Assembly (NCBI GenBank): GCA_964528735.1
Contig: CAZGUV010000001.1
Span: 29,473 to 93,472 of the forward strand
Origin: CAYNND01 sp964528735
GTDB taxonomy: Bacteria > Patescibacteriota > Minisyncoccia > Phycocordibacterales > UBA2100
DNA length: 64,000 nt
Reading direction: 5' to 3'
Below are positions 9,115-18,457 of the stretch, piece by piece; position 1 is the stretch's first letter; each line of letters starts with the position of its first letter. The position numbers and the translations under genes are program-made. The notes beneath the pieces are model-generated. The model was not told where the DNA came from, made no database searches, and saw only the letters and a list, made by a program, of their open reading frames with translations.

Positions 9115-10107
9115 ATGAAAACACCACTCATCATCACTGGCTCATCGACGGCAATACTCGCAGAAAAGGTTGCGCATCAGATAGGTACAACACTGCACCG
9201 TGGAGAGATGCAGTATTTTGCAAATGGTGAAATACGTCCTATCTTGCATGAGAGTGTGCGTCACAAAGATGTATATGTAATCCAATCTGGAAATGATGGT
9301 GACACCGCTGGGCGGACCGCAAATGATTTGGTGATGGAGACCGTGCTTCTCATCAAAACACTCAGACGTTCAGACGCAGGACGAATCAATCTCGTACTCC
9401 CGTTTTTCCCGTACTCACGTCAGGACAAAAAAGATAATTCACGTGGTGCCATTTCTGCGCGCGATGTTGCAGACTTGTATGAACATGCAGGAGCGCATAG
9501 AGTCATAACATTCGACCTTCATGCCGCGCAAATCCAAGGGTTCTTCAATATCCCTTGTGACAATCTTTATACTGCGCACCTTATAAAGGAGTATTTTGAT
9601 GTGCATCATTTCAAGGCTGGTTATGAAGACAAATTTGCACTCATAGCACCTGATGAAGGTGCGCTCAAGCGTATGCGTGAGTATGCGGGTATGTTCGGAC
9701 TCCCACTCTTTGTTCTTTCAAAGGAGCGTGACTACAGAAAGAAGAATGAAGTGGAGCGCGTCGCGCTCATCGGAGACAGTGTCGGGTTGCAAGGGAGAAT
9801 CGCAATTGTTGTCGATGATATGATTGACACGTTTGGGACGATAAACAGCGCAGTCAAAATCCTCGAAGAGAATGGTGCTACCGGTGTTATTGTTGCTGCC
9901 ACACACGGGATACTTTCTCACCCTGCGCTTGATAGAATCAACAATAATCCATTTATTCATGAAGTGATTGTGAGTGATTCGATTCCTCAAGACGCGCATC
10001 TTGAAAAATGTAAAAAATTGAAAGTATTCTCTCTCGTTAGTATGGTAGGTAAGGCAATCACGCACCTGGAAGAAGGAAAGTCACTCTCGACGCTTTTCGT
10101 TCACTAA
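9115..10107 (+). CDS. prs: Ribose-phosphate pyrophosphokinase
   Basis: Makes PRPP, the co-substrate of PyrE and PurF. Family motifs are clear in its 330 aa: FPYSRQDKKDNSRGAISAR (ATP-binding flexible region), FDLHAAQIQGFFNIPCDNL, and the PRPP loop VVDDMIDTFGT. It closes the pyrimidine gene series, and its position suggests PRPP supply is matched to UMP synthesis. The C-terminal end is slightly longer than the common 315 aa. Confidence 0.95.
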   Translation: MKTPLIITGSSTAILAEKVAHQIGTTLHRGEMQYFANGEIRPILHESVRHKDVYVIQSGNDGDTAGRTANDLVMETVLLIKTLRRSDAGRINLVLPFFPYSRQDKKDNSRGAISARDVADLYEHAGAHRVITFDLHAAQIQGFFNIPCDNLYTAHLIKEYFDVHHFKAGYEDKFALIAPDEGALKRMREYAGMFGLPLFVLSKERDYRKKNEVERVALIGDSVGLQGRIAIVVDDMIDTFGTINSAVKILEENGATGVIVAATHGILSHPALDRINNNPFIHEVIVSDSIPQDAHLEKCKKLKVFSLVSMVGKAITHLEEGKSLSTLFVH

Positions 10108-10155
10108 CTCCGTTTGGGTCTGCATGAAGCGTGACTTTGTGACATACTACAAAGT

Positions 10156-13137
10156 ATGAGTAAGCCGAAATCGACACCCGAGTTTCAGAAAGCGTATGCA
10201 AACCTAAATTCTGCCCAAAAGGAGGCCGTTGATGCAATTGAAGGACCTGTTATGGTCATCGCGGGTCCAGGGACGGGCAAAACTCAAGTTCTTACTCTTC
10301 GCATAGCGAACATACTACTCTCAACTGACACCCCTCCAGACGCGCTCCTTGCCCTCACATTCACTGAAGCGGGTGTATTTGCTATGAAGACACGTTTGGC
10401 ATCACTCATAGGTCCTACAGCGTATTCTGTGAGGATTCACACATTTCATAGTTTTTGTAATGCGCTCATTAAAGACCACCCGTCATACTTTAAGCGCCTT
10501 GTTGGTGCGGAGTCACTACTTCCCATTGAGTCAATTACTATCATGCGAGAGGTACTTGATGGTCGCGACTGGGAGCACCTCACATCTTTTGCAGACAAAT
10601 ACGTGCATGTTAGGGACATTCTTGCGTCAATTGCAACGATGAAACGCGAGTATATTTCTCCAGCAGAGTTGCGGACTCGTGTCACTTCAGAGATAGCACA
10701 CATCAAAGAGTCAGCAGATTCATACCACACAAAGGGTGCATACAAAGGTGAACTTAAGGGGGAATATAAGAAACAATTAGACAAGCTATCTCGGTCATTG
10801 GAGCTTGTGGATGCGTATGAGCGTTATGAAGAGCTTCTTCGTGAACGGCGAGTGTACGATTTCGAAGATATGATCGTAGAGGTATTAAGTGTCTTCTCAA
10901 AGAACAAAGATTTTCTACAGATGGTACAGGAAGAGTTTTTGTATATTCTTGCAGACGAGCATCAGGATGCAAATACATCGCAAAATACTCTCCTTACCAT
11001 GCTCTCCAGCTTTCACGAATCACCCAATTTATTTCTTGTCGGTGATGAAAAGCAAGCAATATACAGTTTTCAGGGTGCATCGCTCGAGCATTTTCATGCA
11101 TTTTCGGCACTCTACCCAAGTGCGCGCGTAATTACTCTTACAGATTCGTATCGGTCGGGAACAAAAATCCTCGAGGCATCCCACAGTCTTATGAGTGAAG
11201 TTGTCGAAAGTGCACACAACCAAAAACTCACATCAATGCGTGCAGAACCACATCTTGCTAATGTGCATATACGGGCGTTCTCTACTGAAGAGCATGAACT
11301 CGCCTGGGTAGCTGAACATATCAAAAAGAGCATTGCTGAGGGTGTAGCACCGCAAGAAATAGCTATCTTATTTCGAAACAATCATGACGCCGAGGTACTT
11401 TCGCGCGTGCTAGTTACCGCAGGTGTTCCCCATATAAATGAAACAAAGCAAAATGCGCTCGAACATCACCGAATGCAACAACTCCTCACTTTCATGAGGG
11501 CGTGTGCTGATGTTTACAATGAGCGTGCTGTTTCTGAAAGCTTATTTGCTCCATGGTCTGGGGTGTCTGAGGCTGATATACATCGCATTACTCGTGCTGT
11601 GCATCTCGCTCGAGAGCCATTGTATGATGTCCTGAGCCGTTTTGATCAGATACCTGGCATTAGAAATAAGGAGGCTGTACAAGTGTATCTTGAAAGACTC
11701 ACTCAAGGTGGACGTATTGCACGTAACGAGCATGCACGCGATTTCTTCTCGTACTGCGTGGAGCAATCGGGTTTTTTGAAATACACACTCATTAATCCGG
11801 GCAGTGCCGATATTCTTTCGCGTGTTCGTGGAATGCTCTCTACACTCGAGCAGCACGCGCAGCGACAGGTTGGGTACAGCGCAAAGGCATTTCTCGATGA
11901 TATGGAGTTGTATCGCAAATACAATGTGCAAATTGACAAAGATATGGCAATTCCTCAGTCGCTCCAATCGGTGCATCTGATGACTGCGCATTCATCAAAA
12001 GGCCTCGAGTTTTCGCATGTGTATATAATCCACGCGCGAGACAAGAAGTGGGGTAATGCACGTGGTCGTACTGGCTTTTATATACCCAAACTTGAGAAGG
12101 AGGGAGATGATGATGAGCGAAGGCTTATGTATGTAGCGCTTACCCGCGCTCGGGACTGCGCGTTTATAAGTTACGGAAAGGTAACAAGCGAAAGTAGAGA
12201 AGTACTCCCTTCGCTCTTTATCGAATCATTGGGTGAACACGCTACGGCAGTTGACGTTTCATCTTTTGAATCAGGGTACAAGCTTGAGAGTGGCCTGACG
12301 CATCGAAGTTCACACGCAATAATTGAAGATGCGCCATTTTTGAGAGGGCTGTTTGAAGAGCAGGGGTTATCTGTCACTGCACTGAATAACTACCTCGAAT
12401 GCCCGTGGAGATACTTTTATCGCAACCTTGTCCGCATACCAGATGTAACGACGAACTCACTCATGTATGGAAACGGTATACATGCTGCCCTCCAAGACTA
12501 TTTTTCGTATTTTGCTGAGCATAGGAAGAGGCAATCAGCGGCGCAGTTAGTGAAAAGTGCTCATGTGCATCTCAGTAAGCAAGGATTTACAGCAGACGAA
12601 CTCAAAAAGGCAATCAAAAAAGCTGAAACTTTGCCTGAATGGCTGAAGGAGAGAGATGCAGTGTTTGCAAAGGATGTCATAATGCATTCTGAATTACCTA
12701 TAGAATTACTTATGCCGTTAACGGGCGCTTCGATTGTTCGAGTACTGCTTCGTGGGAAAATAGATAGACTTGATATTTTTTCTGACGGCACGTTGCGAGT
12801 TACCGACTATAAAACCGGGACTCCGCGTACACGAAATGACATACTTGGATTAACAAAAAATAGTTCAGGTGACTACTATAGGCAACTTGTATTCTATAAA
12901 TTATGCATGACGCTTGAAGGGAGGGGAGAGTTACGCGAGGCATGCATCGACTTCATCGAGCCGCAGAAAAATGGTTCGTACAGACTCGAGTCGTTTTCAA
13001 TAGAACAGCAGTCCGTTGATGAGCTCAAAGAGCTTATCGCGCGCGTCGCAGAAGAGATTTACACACTTTCGTTCTGGGATAAGGGGTGCAAAAAGGCTGA
13101 TTGCGAATACTGCACACTTCGGGCTGATATAGCATAA
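10156..13137 (+). CDS. UvrD-type helicase fused to a PD-(D/E)XK nuclease
   Basis: A 993-aa SF1A DNA helicase with a C-terminal nuclease. Helicase motifs: AGPGTGKT (36-43), DEHQD (from D267), SYRSG (about 331), and VALTRAR in motif VI. The C-terminal part has the RecB-like core GKIDRLD...TDYKTG (D884, K886). Cys749 (CPWRYFY) plus C978, C983 and C986 match the four-Cys iron-sulfur pattern of AddB/Cas4-like nucleases. It likely acts in double-strand break resection or repair in the cytoplasm, perhaps as a single-chain analogue of AddAB (inference). CATACT lies 7 nt before the ATG. It ends at a bidirectional terminator. Confidence 0.92.
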   Translation: MSKPKSTPEFQKAYANLNSAQKEAVDAIEGPVMVIAGPGTGKTQVLTLRIANILLSTDTPPDALLALTFTEAGVFAMKTRLASLIGPTAYSVRIHTFHSFCNALIKDHPSYFKRLVGAESLLPIESITIMREVLDGRDWEHLTSFADKYVHVRDILASIATMKREYISPAELRTRVTSEIAHIKESADSYHTKGAYKGELKGEYKKQLDKLSRSLELVDAYERYEELLRERRVYDFEDMIVEVLSVFSKNKDFLQMVQEEFLYILADEHQDANTSQNTLLTMLSSFHESPNLFLVGDEKQAIYSFQGASLEHFHAFSALYPSARVITLTDSYRSGTKILEASHSLMSEVVESAHNQKLTSMRAEPHLANVHIRAFSTEEHELAWVAEHIKKSIAEGVAPQEIAILFRNNHDAEVLSRVLVTAGVPHINETKQNALEHHRMQQLLTFMRACADVYNERAVSESLFAPWSGVSEADIHRITRAVHLAREPLYDVLSRFDQIPGIRNKEAVQVYLERLTQGGRIARNEHARDFFSYCVEQSGFLKYTLINPGSADILSRVRGMLSTLEQHAQRQVGYSAKAFLDDMELYRKYNVQIDKDMAIPQSLQSVHLMTAHSSKGLEFSHVYIIHARDKKWGNARGRTGFYIPKLEKEGDDDERRLMYVALTRARDCAFISYGKVTSESREVLPSLFIESLGEHATAVDVSSFESGYKLESGLTHRSSHAIIEDAPFLRGLFEEQGLSVTALNNYLECPWRYFYRNLVRIPDVTTNSLMYGNGIHAALQDYFSYFAEHRKRQSAAQLVKSAHVHLSKQGFTADELKKAIKKAETLPEWLKERDAVFAKDVIMHSELPIELLMPLTGASIVRVLLRGKIDRLDIFSDGTLRVTDYKTGTPRTRNDILGLTKNSSGDYYRQLVFYKLCMTLEGRGELREACIDFIEPQKNGSYRLESFSIEQQSVDELKELIARVAEEIYTLSFWDKGCKKADCEYCTLRADIA

Positions 13138-13138
13138 C

Positions 13139-13160
13139 AAAAGCCCCGTGAGGGGCTTTT
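13139..13160. terminator. Bidirectional Rho-independent terminator
   Basis: Stem AAAAGCCCC / GGGGCTTTT with loop GTGA lies between convergent genes. It has A and T tracts on both sides, so it can serve both strands. Confidence 0.9.
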
Positions 13161-13180
13161 GAAACAACGGAGGTACTCGT

Positions 13181-13912
13181 CTACTCTGCAAGCATCTGGT
13201 CAATGTACCCCTTAACTGTTTGGTACTGCTGCGCACCTTCAATAGAAATTTGCTTTCCGTTTGAGATGATATAACTCTGTGGTGTGCCACCGATGCCAAG
13301 CGCAGCTCCTTCATCCATGTCTCTTTGAACACGAGCTTTCGTCTCGTCATTCTTGAAGCATGATTCGAACGCTGCCTTACTCACACCCGCCTTTGCTGCC
13401 ATTGCAGGAAGTTCTGCATGGTTGAGTCCATCGTTTGATGGGGTAACTTCGTACAAGTTGTTTGTAAATTTCCAAAATGCATCCTGTCCACCGAGCTTTG
13501 AAACACATTCAAGTGCGACTGCCTCTTTGAATGCCTTTTTGTGGAGTACTTCAAGAGGGTAGTGTCTGTACACCCACGCAACATCACCAGATGATCCGTA
13601 TTCAGTCATGATGCGGTTCATGGTGTCATGGAACATTTTACAGAATGGGCACTCAGTATCAGAAAATTCAACGATGACAACTTTAGCGTCTTTATTGCCT
13701 ACAATGTTATCATCTGGCTGTACTCCCTTTACTGTCTGATCAGTTACTTGTGGAGCTGAAGGTGCTCCACCTTCTTGCCCAAGCTGTGGCGCTGCCTGTC
13801 TTGGTTGCGCAAAGAAGAGCGCTCCTGCTATGAGTGCTCCTGCTATAACAATCGCTGCAGGGATTGCATACGGTGACTGCTGATGTGTGCTTTCTGACAT
13901 AATTACGTGCAT
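13181..13912 (-). CDS. DsbA-family thiol-disulfide oxidoreductase, membrane-anchored
   Basis: Introduces or isomerises disulfides outside the membrane. N-terminal hydrophobic helix (about 17-35), a Pro/Gly-rich linker, then a thioredoxin fold with catalytic CPFC (C88-C91) and the cis-Pro loop GGTPQSYI. It resembles the DsbA/BdbD-like proteins common in these genomes. The ATG at 13912 is given; a second ATG at 13900 is equally possible. The Cys-rich secreted proteins at the start of the window are plausible substrates (inference from Cys content, not from linkage). Confidence 0.9.
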   Translation of the reverse strand: MHVIMSESTHQQSPYAIPAAIVIAGALIAGALFFAQPRQAAPQLGQEGGAPSAPQVTDQTVKGVQPDDNIVGNKDAKVVIVEFSDTECPFCKMFHDTMNRIMTEYGSSGDVAWVYRHYPLEVLHKKAFKEAVALECVSKLGGQDAFWKFTNNLYEVTPSNDGLNHAELPAMAAKAGVSKAAFESCFKNDETKARVQRDMDEGAALGIGGTPQSYIISNGKQISIEGAQQYQTVKGYIDQMLAE

Positions 13913-13933
13913 TTATTTACTAAGTTGAAGCAG

Positions 13934-13949
13934 TATACCATATGGTATA
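13934..13949. promoter_or_regulatory. 16-bp palindrome with -10 sequence upstream of the DsbA-like gene
   Basis: TATACCATATGGTATA is a perfect palindrome. On the minus strand TATACT (13932-13937) overlaps it and is a reasonable -10 for the DsbA-like gene. It may be an operator or simply a symmetric promoter core. Confidence 0.45.
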
Positions 13950-13974
13950 TTCGTGCAAGAGTGGACAACCGGTC

Positions 13975-16900
13975 TTAATACTCGTCCCAACCAAACGGGG
14001 CGGGCGTGCTGTACTCATGGAGAGCTTCAAGAAAACGTTCACCGAGCTCCCCGTTGGTAATAAGTGAGATGTTTCTGTCGCTTGCAAGTCTGCGGAGCAC
14101 TTTGCCCTCGGTGTGCTGCTCTTTTGTGTAGTTCGTATGTGTTGGAGTGTTAATGAATAGGTCAACAGAGCGTTCGCTGAGCAGTTTTTGGGCAGTAGCA
14201 AATGAAACGGGGTGGACAGGTATATTTGCCTGAATGCATATTTCAGCTGTGCCAGGGGTTGCATATATCGGAACTTTCAGTGAACTGAGCACATCTGCGC
14301 GTTTTATAAATCTGCCTTTGGATTCAGTGGTACCAAGTGAGAGCAAGATGCCCTTTTGCGGTGGTGGAATATCAACTGCGGTCAGTGTATGCACGAGCGC
14401 ATCATCAACAGTTTTACCTAAAGTCGCCACTTCTCCCGTTGACGCCATTTCAACGCCAAGTCGCGGGTCAGCGCCCTTGAGTCTTCCAAAACTAAATTGT
14501 GCTGCCTTTACTCCAACAAAGTCGACATCAAATAATGATTTCTGAACCGTCTCAACAGATTCACCAAGCATTGCTCGTGTCGCGCTATGTATGAAGTTGG
14601 TGCGGAATATTTTTGAGCAAAATGGGAAACTTCTTGATGCGCGTACATTACACTCGATAACTTGCACTTTATTTTCATGTGCAAGAAATTGAATGTTAAA
14701 TGGTCCGGTAATTGAAAGTGCCTGGGCGATGTCTCGGGCGATGTGCTTTATGGTTCGAATGGTGCCCACATAGAGTGATTGTGCGGGGAGAACGATTGTT
14801 GCGTCGCCTGAGTGTACTCCAGCATTTTCAATATGCTCACCGATTGCGTATGCGATGATGTTACCCTTGTGTGCAACTGCATCGATCTCAATTTCCTTGG
14901 CTGGCGTGATGAATTTTGTCATGACAACGGGGTGCTCTTTTGAAACCGCAGCTGCATCGTCCAAGAACTGCTCGAGCGAGCTTTCGTCCCATACTACGTT
15001 CATTGCAGCACCTGAGAGCACATAGCTTGGGCGAACGAGTACAGGATATCCTACTCGCTGCGCAAAGCGCTTCGCATTTGCAAGGCTCGTAAGAGCTTCC
15101 CACTGTGGCTGTGCGATTCCATGCTCATCAAGTAGTTTTGAAAACTTGTTTCTATCCTCAGCCTTATCGATGTCCTCAGGTGAGGTACCTATGATTCTTA
15201 CTCCATGCTTGAACAGAGGGAGTGCGAGTCGATTTGGTGTTTGTCCTCCCATTGAGACAATCACACCGCGCGGGTGTTCAAATTCATAGATATCAAGGAC
15301 TCGCTCAAGAGAGAGTTCATCAAAGTACAATCGGTCGCACATGTCGTAGTCTGTTGATACAGTTTCAGGGTTACTATTGAGCATAATAGCTTTTCTTCCA
15401 GTGTCTCTGACCGTCTGCACTGCATTGACGCAACACCAGTCAAATTCAACACTACTTCCAATACGATATGTTCCTGATCCTAACACCATAACTGCACGTT
15501 CTGATTGCTTGAGCGGGTCAACATCGTGTTCGCTCGCGTGATATGTAGTGTACAAATACTCGGTATGTGCCGGGAATTCTCCTGCGAGTGTATCAATAGA
15601 CTTTGCAAATGGAGTAATATGATGCTTCTTTCTCAAGCTTCTGATCGCATCAGTGGTGGTGCCTGTGAGCTTCGCTATTGAGACGTCGTCGTATCCGTAG
15701 CACTTCGCCTTTTTCAAAAGAATAGGGGACAAGGTTCGTGCGCGTTTGAGTTCTTTTCCGCAGTTCACAATGTCCTCAATTTCGTAGAGAAAGTATTTAT
15801 CAATTTTTGTCTTTGCGTGCACTTTCTCAATAGACATGCCACTCTGTAGTGCGCGAGACACCGCAAAGATTCTTGTGTCAGTTGCACGTGTCAGTCTTTG
15901 CTCAAGTGTCATGTCAGTAGTATCTGGATCATCGAGGAGAGAGTTGCATCCAATATCGACCATGCGTATGCATTTCTGCAGCGCTTCTGGGAATGTTCTT
16001 CCTATACCCATCACTTCTCCCACTGATTTCATTTCAGAGCCTATGTATCTGTCCGACTCTTTAAATTTCTGAAGATCCCATCGAGGCATTTTGATGACAC
16101 AGTAGTCAAGCGCAGGCTCAAAGCAGGCAGTCGTTTTACCGGTGACTTTGTTGGTAAGTTCGGTCAATGAATACCCGAGTATAAGTTTTGCCGCTATATA
16201 TGCGAGCGGGTACCCTGTTGCTTTTGAAGCAAGTGCAGAGCTGCGAGAAAGGAGTGTGGGTCGAGGGCATATTGTATGTTGCATTCTCCTACTATACCAA
16301 GATGACGTATCGTTTTGAGTGCCACCTCGCGTAGAAGATGGAATTCAGCGTTATTTAGAGTTTGTGATGGGGCAACCACAATACTTTCACCTGTGTGAAT
16401 CCCTAGTGGATCAATATTTTCCATATTGCATACGGTGATGCAATTATCTGAAGAGTCTCGAACTACTTCATACTCAATTTCTTTCCATCCACCGAGCCAT
16501 TCTTCAACAAGCACCTGTGGAGATGATGCAAATAATTCAGGAACACGTTCTTTCAATTCTTTTTCTGTTTTACAGATTCCACTGCCGCGTCCTCCAAGTG
16601 CAAAAGCTGCGCGAATCATAACGGGATATCCAATCGCAACTCCTGCCTTGACTGCATCAGTGAGATTTTCTGCGGCGATACTTTTCGGTGTGTCAACAGA
16701 AATTTCTGCGAGACGTTCGTTGAATAATTTTCTGTCCTCAGTGTCTTCGATAACAGGAACTGGTGTGCCAAGTACGGAAATGCCGTATTTCTTAAGTGTA
16801 CCGTTATTGTACAGGGCAACGCCGCAATTGAGGGCAGTTTGCCCACCAAACGAGAGGGCAATTGCGTCTGGTCGCTCCTTTTCGATTATTGCGGTTACAT

Positions 16901-17132
16901 GCTCTGGGGTTACGGGGAGGAAATATACCCGATCAGCAAGACCTTCTTCGGTCTGTATTGTTGCGATATTTGGATTTATAAGCACAACACGAATACCTTC
17001 CTCCTTGAAAGCTTTTATTGCTTGCGAGCCAGAATAGTCAAATTCTCCCGCCTGTCCAATCTTGAGACCTCCAGAACCGAGCAAAAGTATTGTTCGAGGC
17101 ATTCTTACGGGGTGTTTTTTTTGTGGTGTCAT
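13975..17132 (-). pseudogene. carB: Carbamoyl phosphate synthase large chain, broken by a ~34-nt deletion
   Basis: Makes carbamoyl phosphate from ammonia, bicarbonate and 2 ATP for PyrB. The N-terminal half (start 17132) reads SGGLKIGQAGEFDYSG and is normal up to NIQYALDPHS (residue 294), then runs out of frame to a stop at 16194. The remainder continues in another frame from LSRSSALASKATGYPLA to the end at 13975, with the second ATP-grasp half and the MGS-like C-terminal domain. At about 16249-16256 some 34 nt expected from the family are missing. They would encode the VIEVNxR segment (E. coli E299, N301, R303: metal and carboxyphosphate site). The rest is undamaged. Either a recent inactivation or an assembly error. 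The start overlaps the carA stop (ATGA). Confidence 0.88.
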
Positions 17133-18214
17133 AGTGCTTCAATAAATGAGTCAAAGAGGAATGCAGTATCAGTCGGTCCCGCTGTTGCTTCGGGATGAAA
17201 TTGGACAGAGAAGAACGGCTTTCGCTCGTGCCTTACTCCCTCATTTGTTCCATCGTTTGCATTTACAAACCATTGCTTCCACGACTTTGGTAGTGTAGTT
17301 GTGTCTACTGCATACCCATGATTTTGTGAAGTTATGTAACAGCGGCCAGTGGTTGTATCAATACATGGCTGGTTATGGCTTCGGTGACCAAAAGGAAGTT
17401 TGTAGGTGCGTGCGCCAGCAGCGAGGGAAAGAATCTGATTTCCTAAGCATATACCAAAGATGGGACGGTCATCCTGGAGAGCCTTTCGCACGTGAGCAAT
17501 GGTTTCTTGCACTTGCATAGGGTCTCCTGGCCCATTTGAAAGCAGGACACCATCATAGTGCTCGTCAAGAAAATTATAATTCCAAGGTACTCGCATCACT
17601 TCTATTCCACGCGCAGTCAGTGAGCGTATGATGTTATTTTTAGAACCACAATCAACAAGAACAACTCGCTTGTTTTTGTTTCCGTGGGTGGGTCGGTATA
17701 TGGTCACTTTTTTGGGTGAAACTTCGTCGACAAGGTTGTTGTCATTTGGGTCCGGGATTTTTTTAGGGTGAGCGTGTACTTTTGTGCCAATACTTCCAAG
17801 CATCGCACCATGAGTTCGAATATGCTTCGTGAGTGCTCGGGTGTCGATACCAGTTATCCCAGGGATTTTATGAGTCTTGAGCCACTCATCAAGTGAACGT
17901 GTTGCCTCATGGTGTGAATATCTATCCGTATAGTGAGATACAATGAGTCCTCGGATATGTACCGAATCTGATTCAAAATATTTTGAAAGGTTGTGCTCAC
18001 GCGCATCACTTGGTACGCCGTAATTTCCAACCAAAGGGTATGTCTCAATAAGTATTTGGCCTCGGTAGGAAGGGTCAGAAAGGGTTTCTGGGTAACCGGT
18101 CATCCCAGTATTAAAAACGACCTCTCCCGAGGCCTCCGCAACACACCCAAATGCTTCTCCTTTCCATACTGAACCGTCCTGAAGTGTTAAAATCCGTTCA
18201 GATGCTTTTTTCAT
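17129..18214 (-). CDS. carA: Carbamoyl phosphate synthase small chain (glutaminase)
   Basis: Hydrolyses glutamine and passes ammonia to CarB. The N-terminal domain has VVFNTGMTGYPETLSDPSY. The C-terminal class I amidotransferase domain has the nucleophile in FGICLGNQIL and the HPEATAGPTD His-Glu pair. The ATG at 18214 is preferred over the in-frame TTG at 18223, because TATGCT (18223-18228, minus strand) would then be 8 nt upstream. About 361 aa, normal length. The stop overlaps the carB start by 4 nt (ATGA), so the two are translationally coupled. Confidence 0.94.
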   Translation of the reverse strand: MKKASERILTLQDGSVWKGEAFGCVAEASGEVVFNTGMTGYPETLSDPSYRGQILIETYPLVGNYGVPSDAREHNLSKYFESDSVHIRGLIVSHYTDRYSHHEATRSLDEWLKTHKIPGITGIDTRALTKHIRTHGAMLGSIGTKVHAHPKKIPDPNDNNLVDEVSPKKVTIYRPTHGNKNKRVVLVDCGSKNNIIRSLTARGIEVMRVPWNYNFLDEHYDGVLLSNGPGDPMQVQETIAHVRKALQDDRPIFGICLGNQILSLAAGARTYKLPFGHRSHNQPCIDTTTGRCYITSQNHGYAVDTTTLPKSWKQWFVNANDGTNEGVRHERKPFFSVQFHPEATAGPTDTAFLFDSFIEAL

Positions 18215-18345
18215 CAGTGCCAAGCATACAAAGATACGTCTCCGTCGGCAAGTGGATTACCATCATTTTGCAATCCACACAACAGCGTGCAGGGCATGTA
18301 AAGGTGTGCTGTACTTATAGGGGTTATAAGCATAATAAATCTAGT

Positions 18346-18426
18346 ATGTGTGGTGGCACCTGCTGTGATTGTGGAGCCTCAAAAGTCTCTACATGTCCCT
18401 GTGAAAAGTGTGATGATACGAATTAA
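18346..18426 (+). CDS. 26-aa Cys-rich peptide, possible metal-binding protein
   Basis: A short ORF in the space between carA and purD. It has seven Cys in 26 residues at positions 2, 6, 7, 9, 17, 19 and 22 (CxxxCCxC then CxCxxC), with an acidic C-terminus. This spacing resembles small zinc- or iron-binding metallothionein-like peptides. CATAAT lies 9 nt upstream of the ATG, and a strong terminator begins at its stop codon, so a dedicated short transcript is likely. No family name recognised. Confidence 0.6.
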   Translation: MCGGTCCDCGASKVSTCPCEKCDDTN

Positions 18427-18457
18427 AAAAGAGCACCCCCCTCGGGTGCTCTTTTTT
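18425..18457. terminator. Bidirectional Rho-independent terminator
   Basis: A long stem AAAAAAGAGCACCC / GGGTGCTCTTTTTT with a 5-nt loop starts on the stop codon of the Cys-rich peptide and reaches the purD stop on the other strand. Confidence 0.9.

Noticed and set aside
16194..16330. Programmed frameshift in carB
   Set aside because: About 11 conserved residues are absent from every frame, so a shift alone could not restore the protein. Deletion or assembly error fits better.
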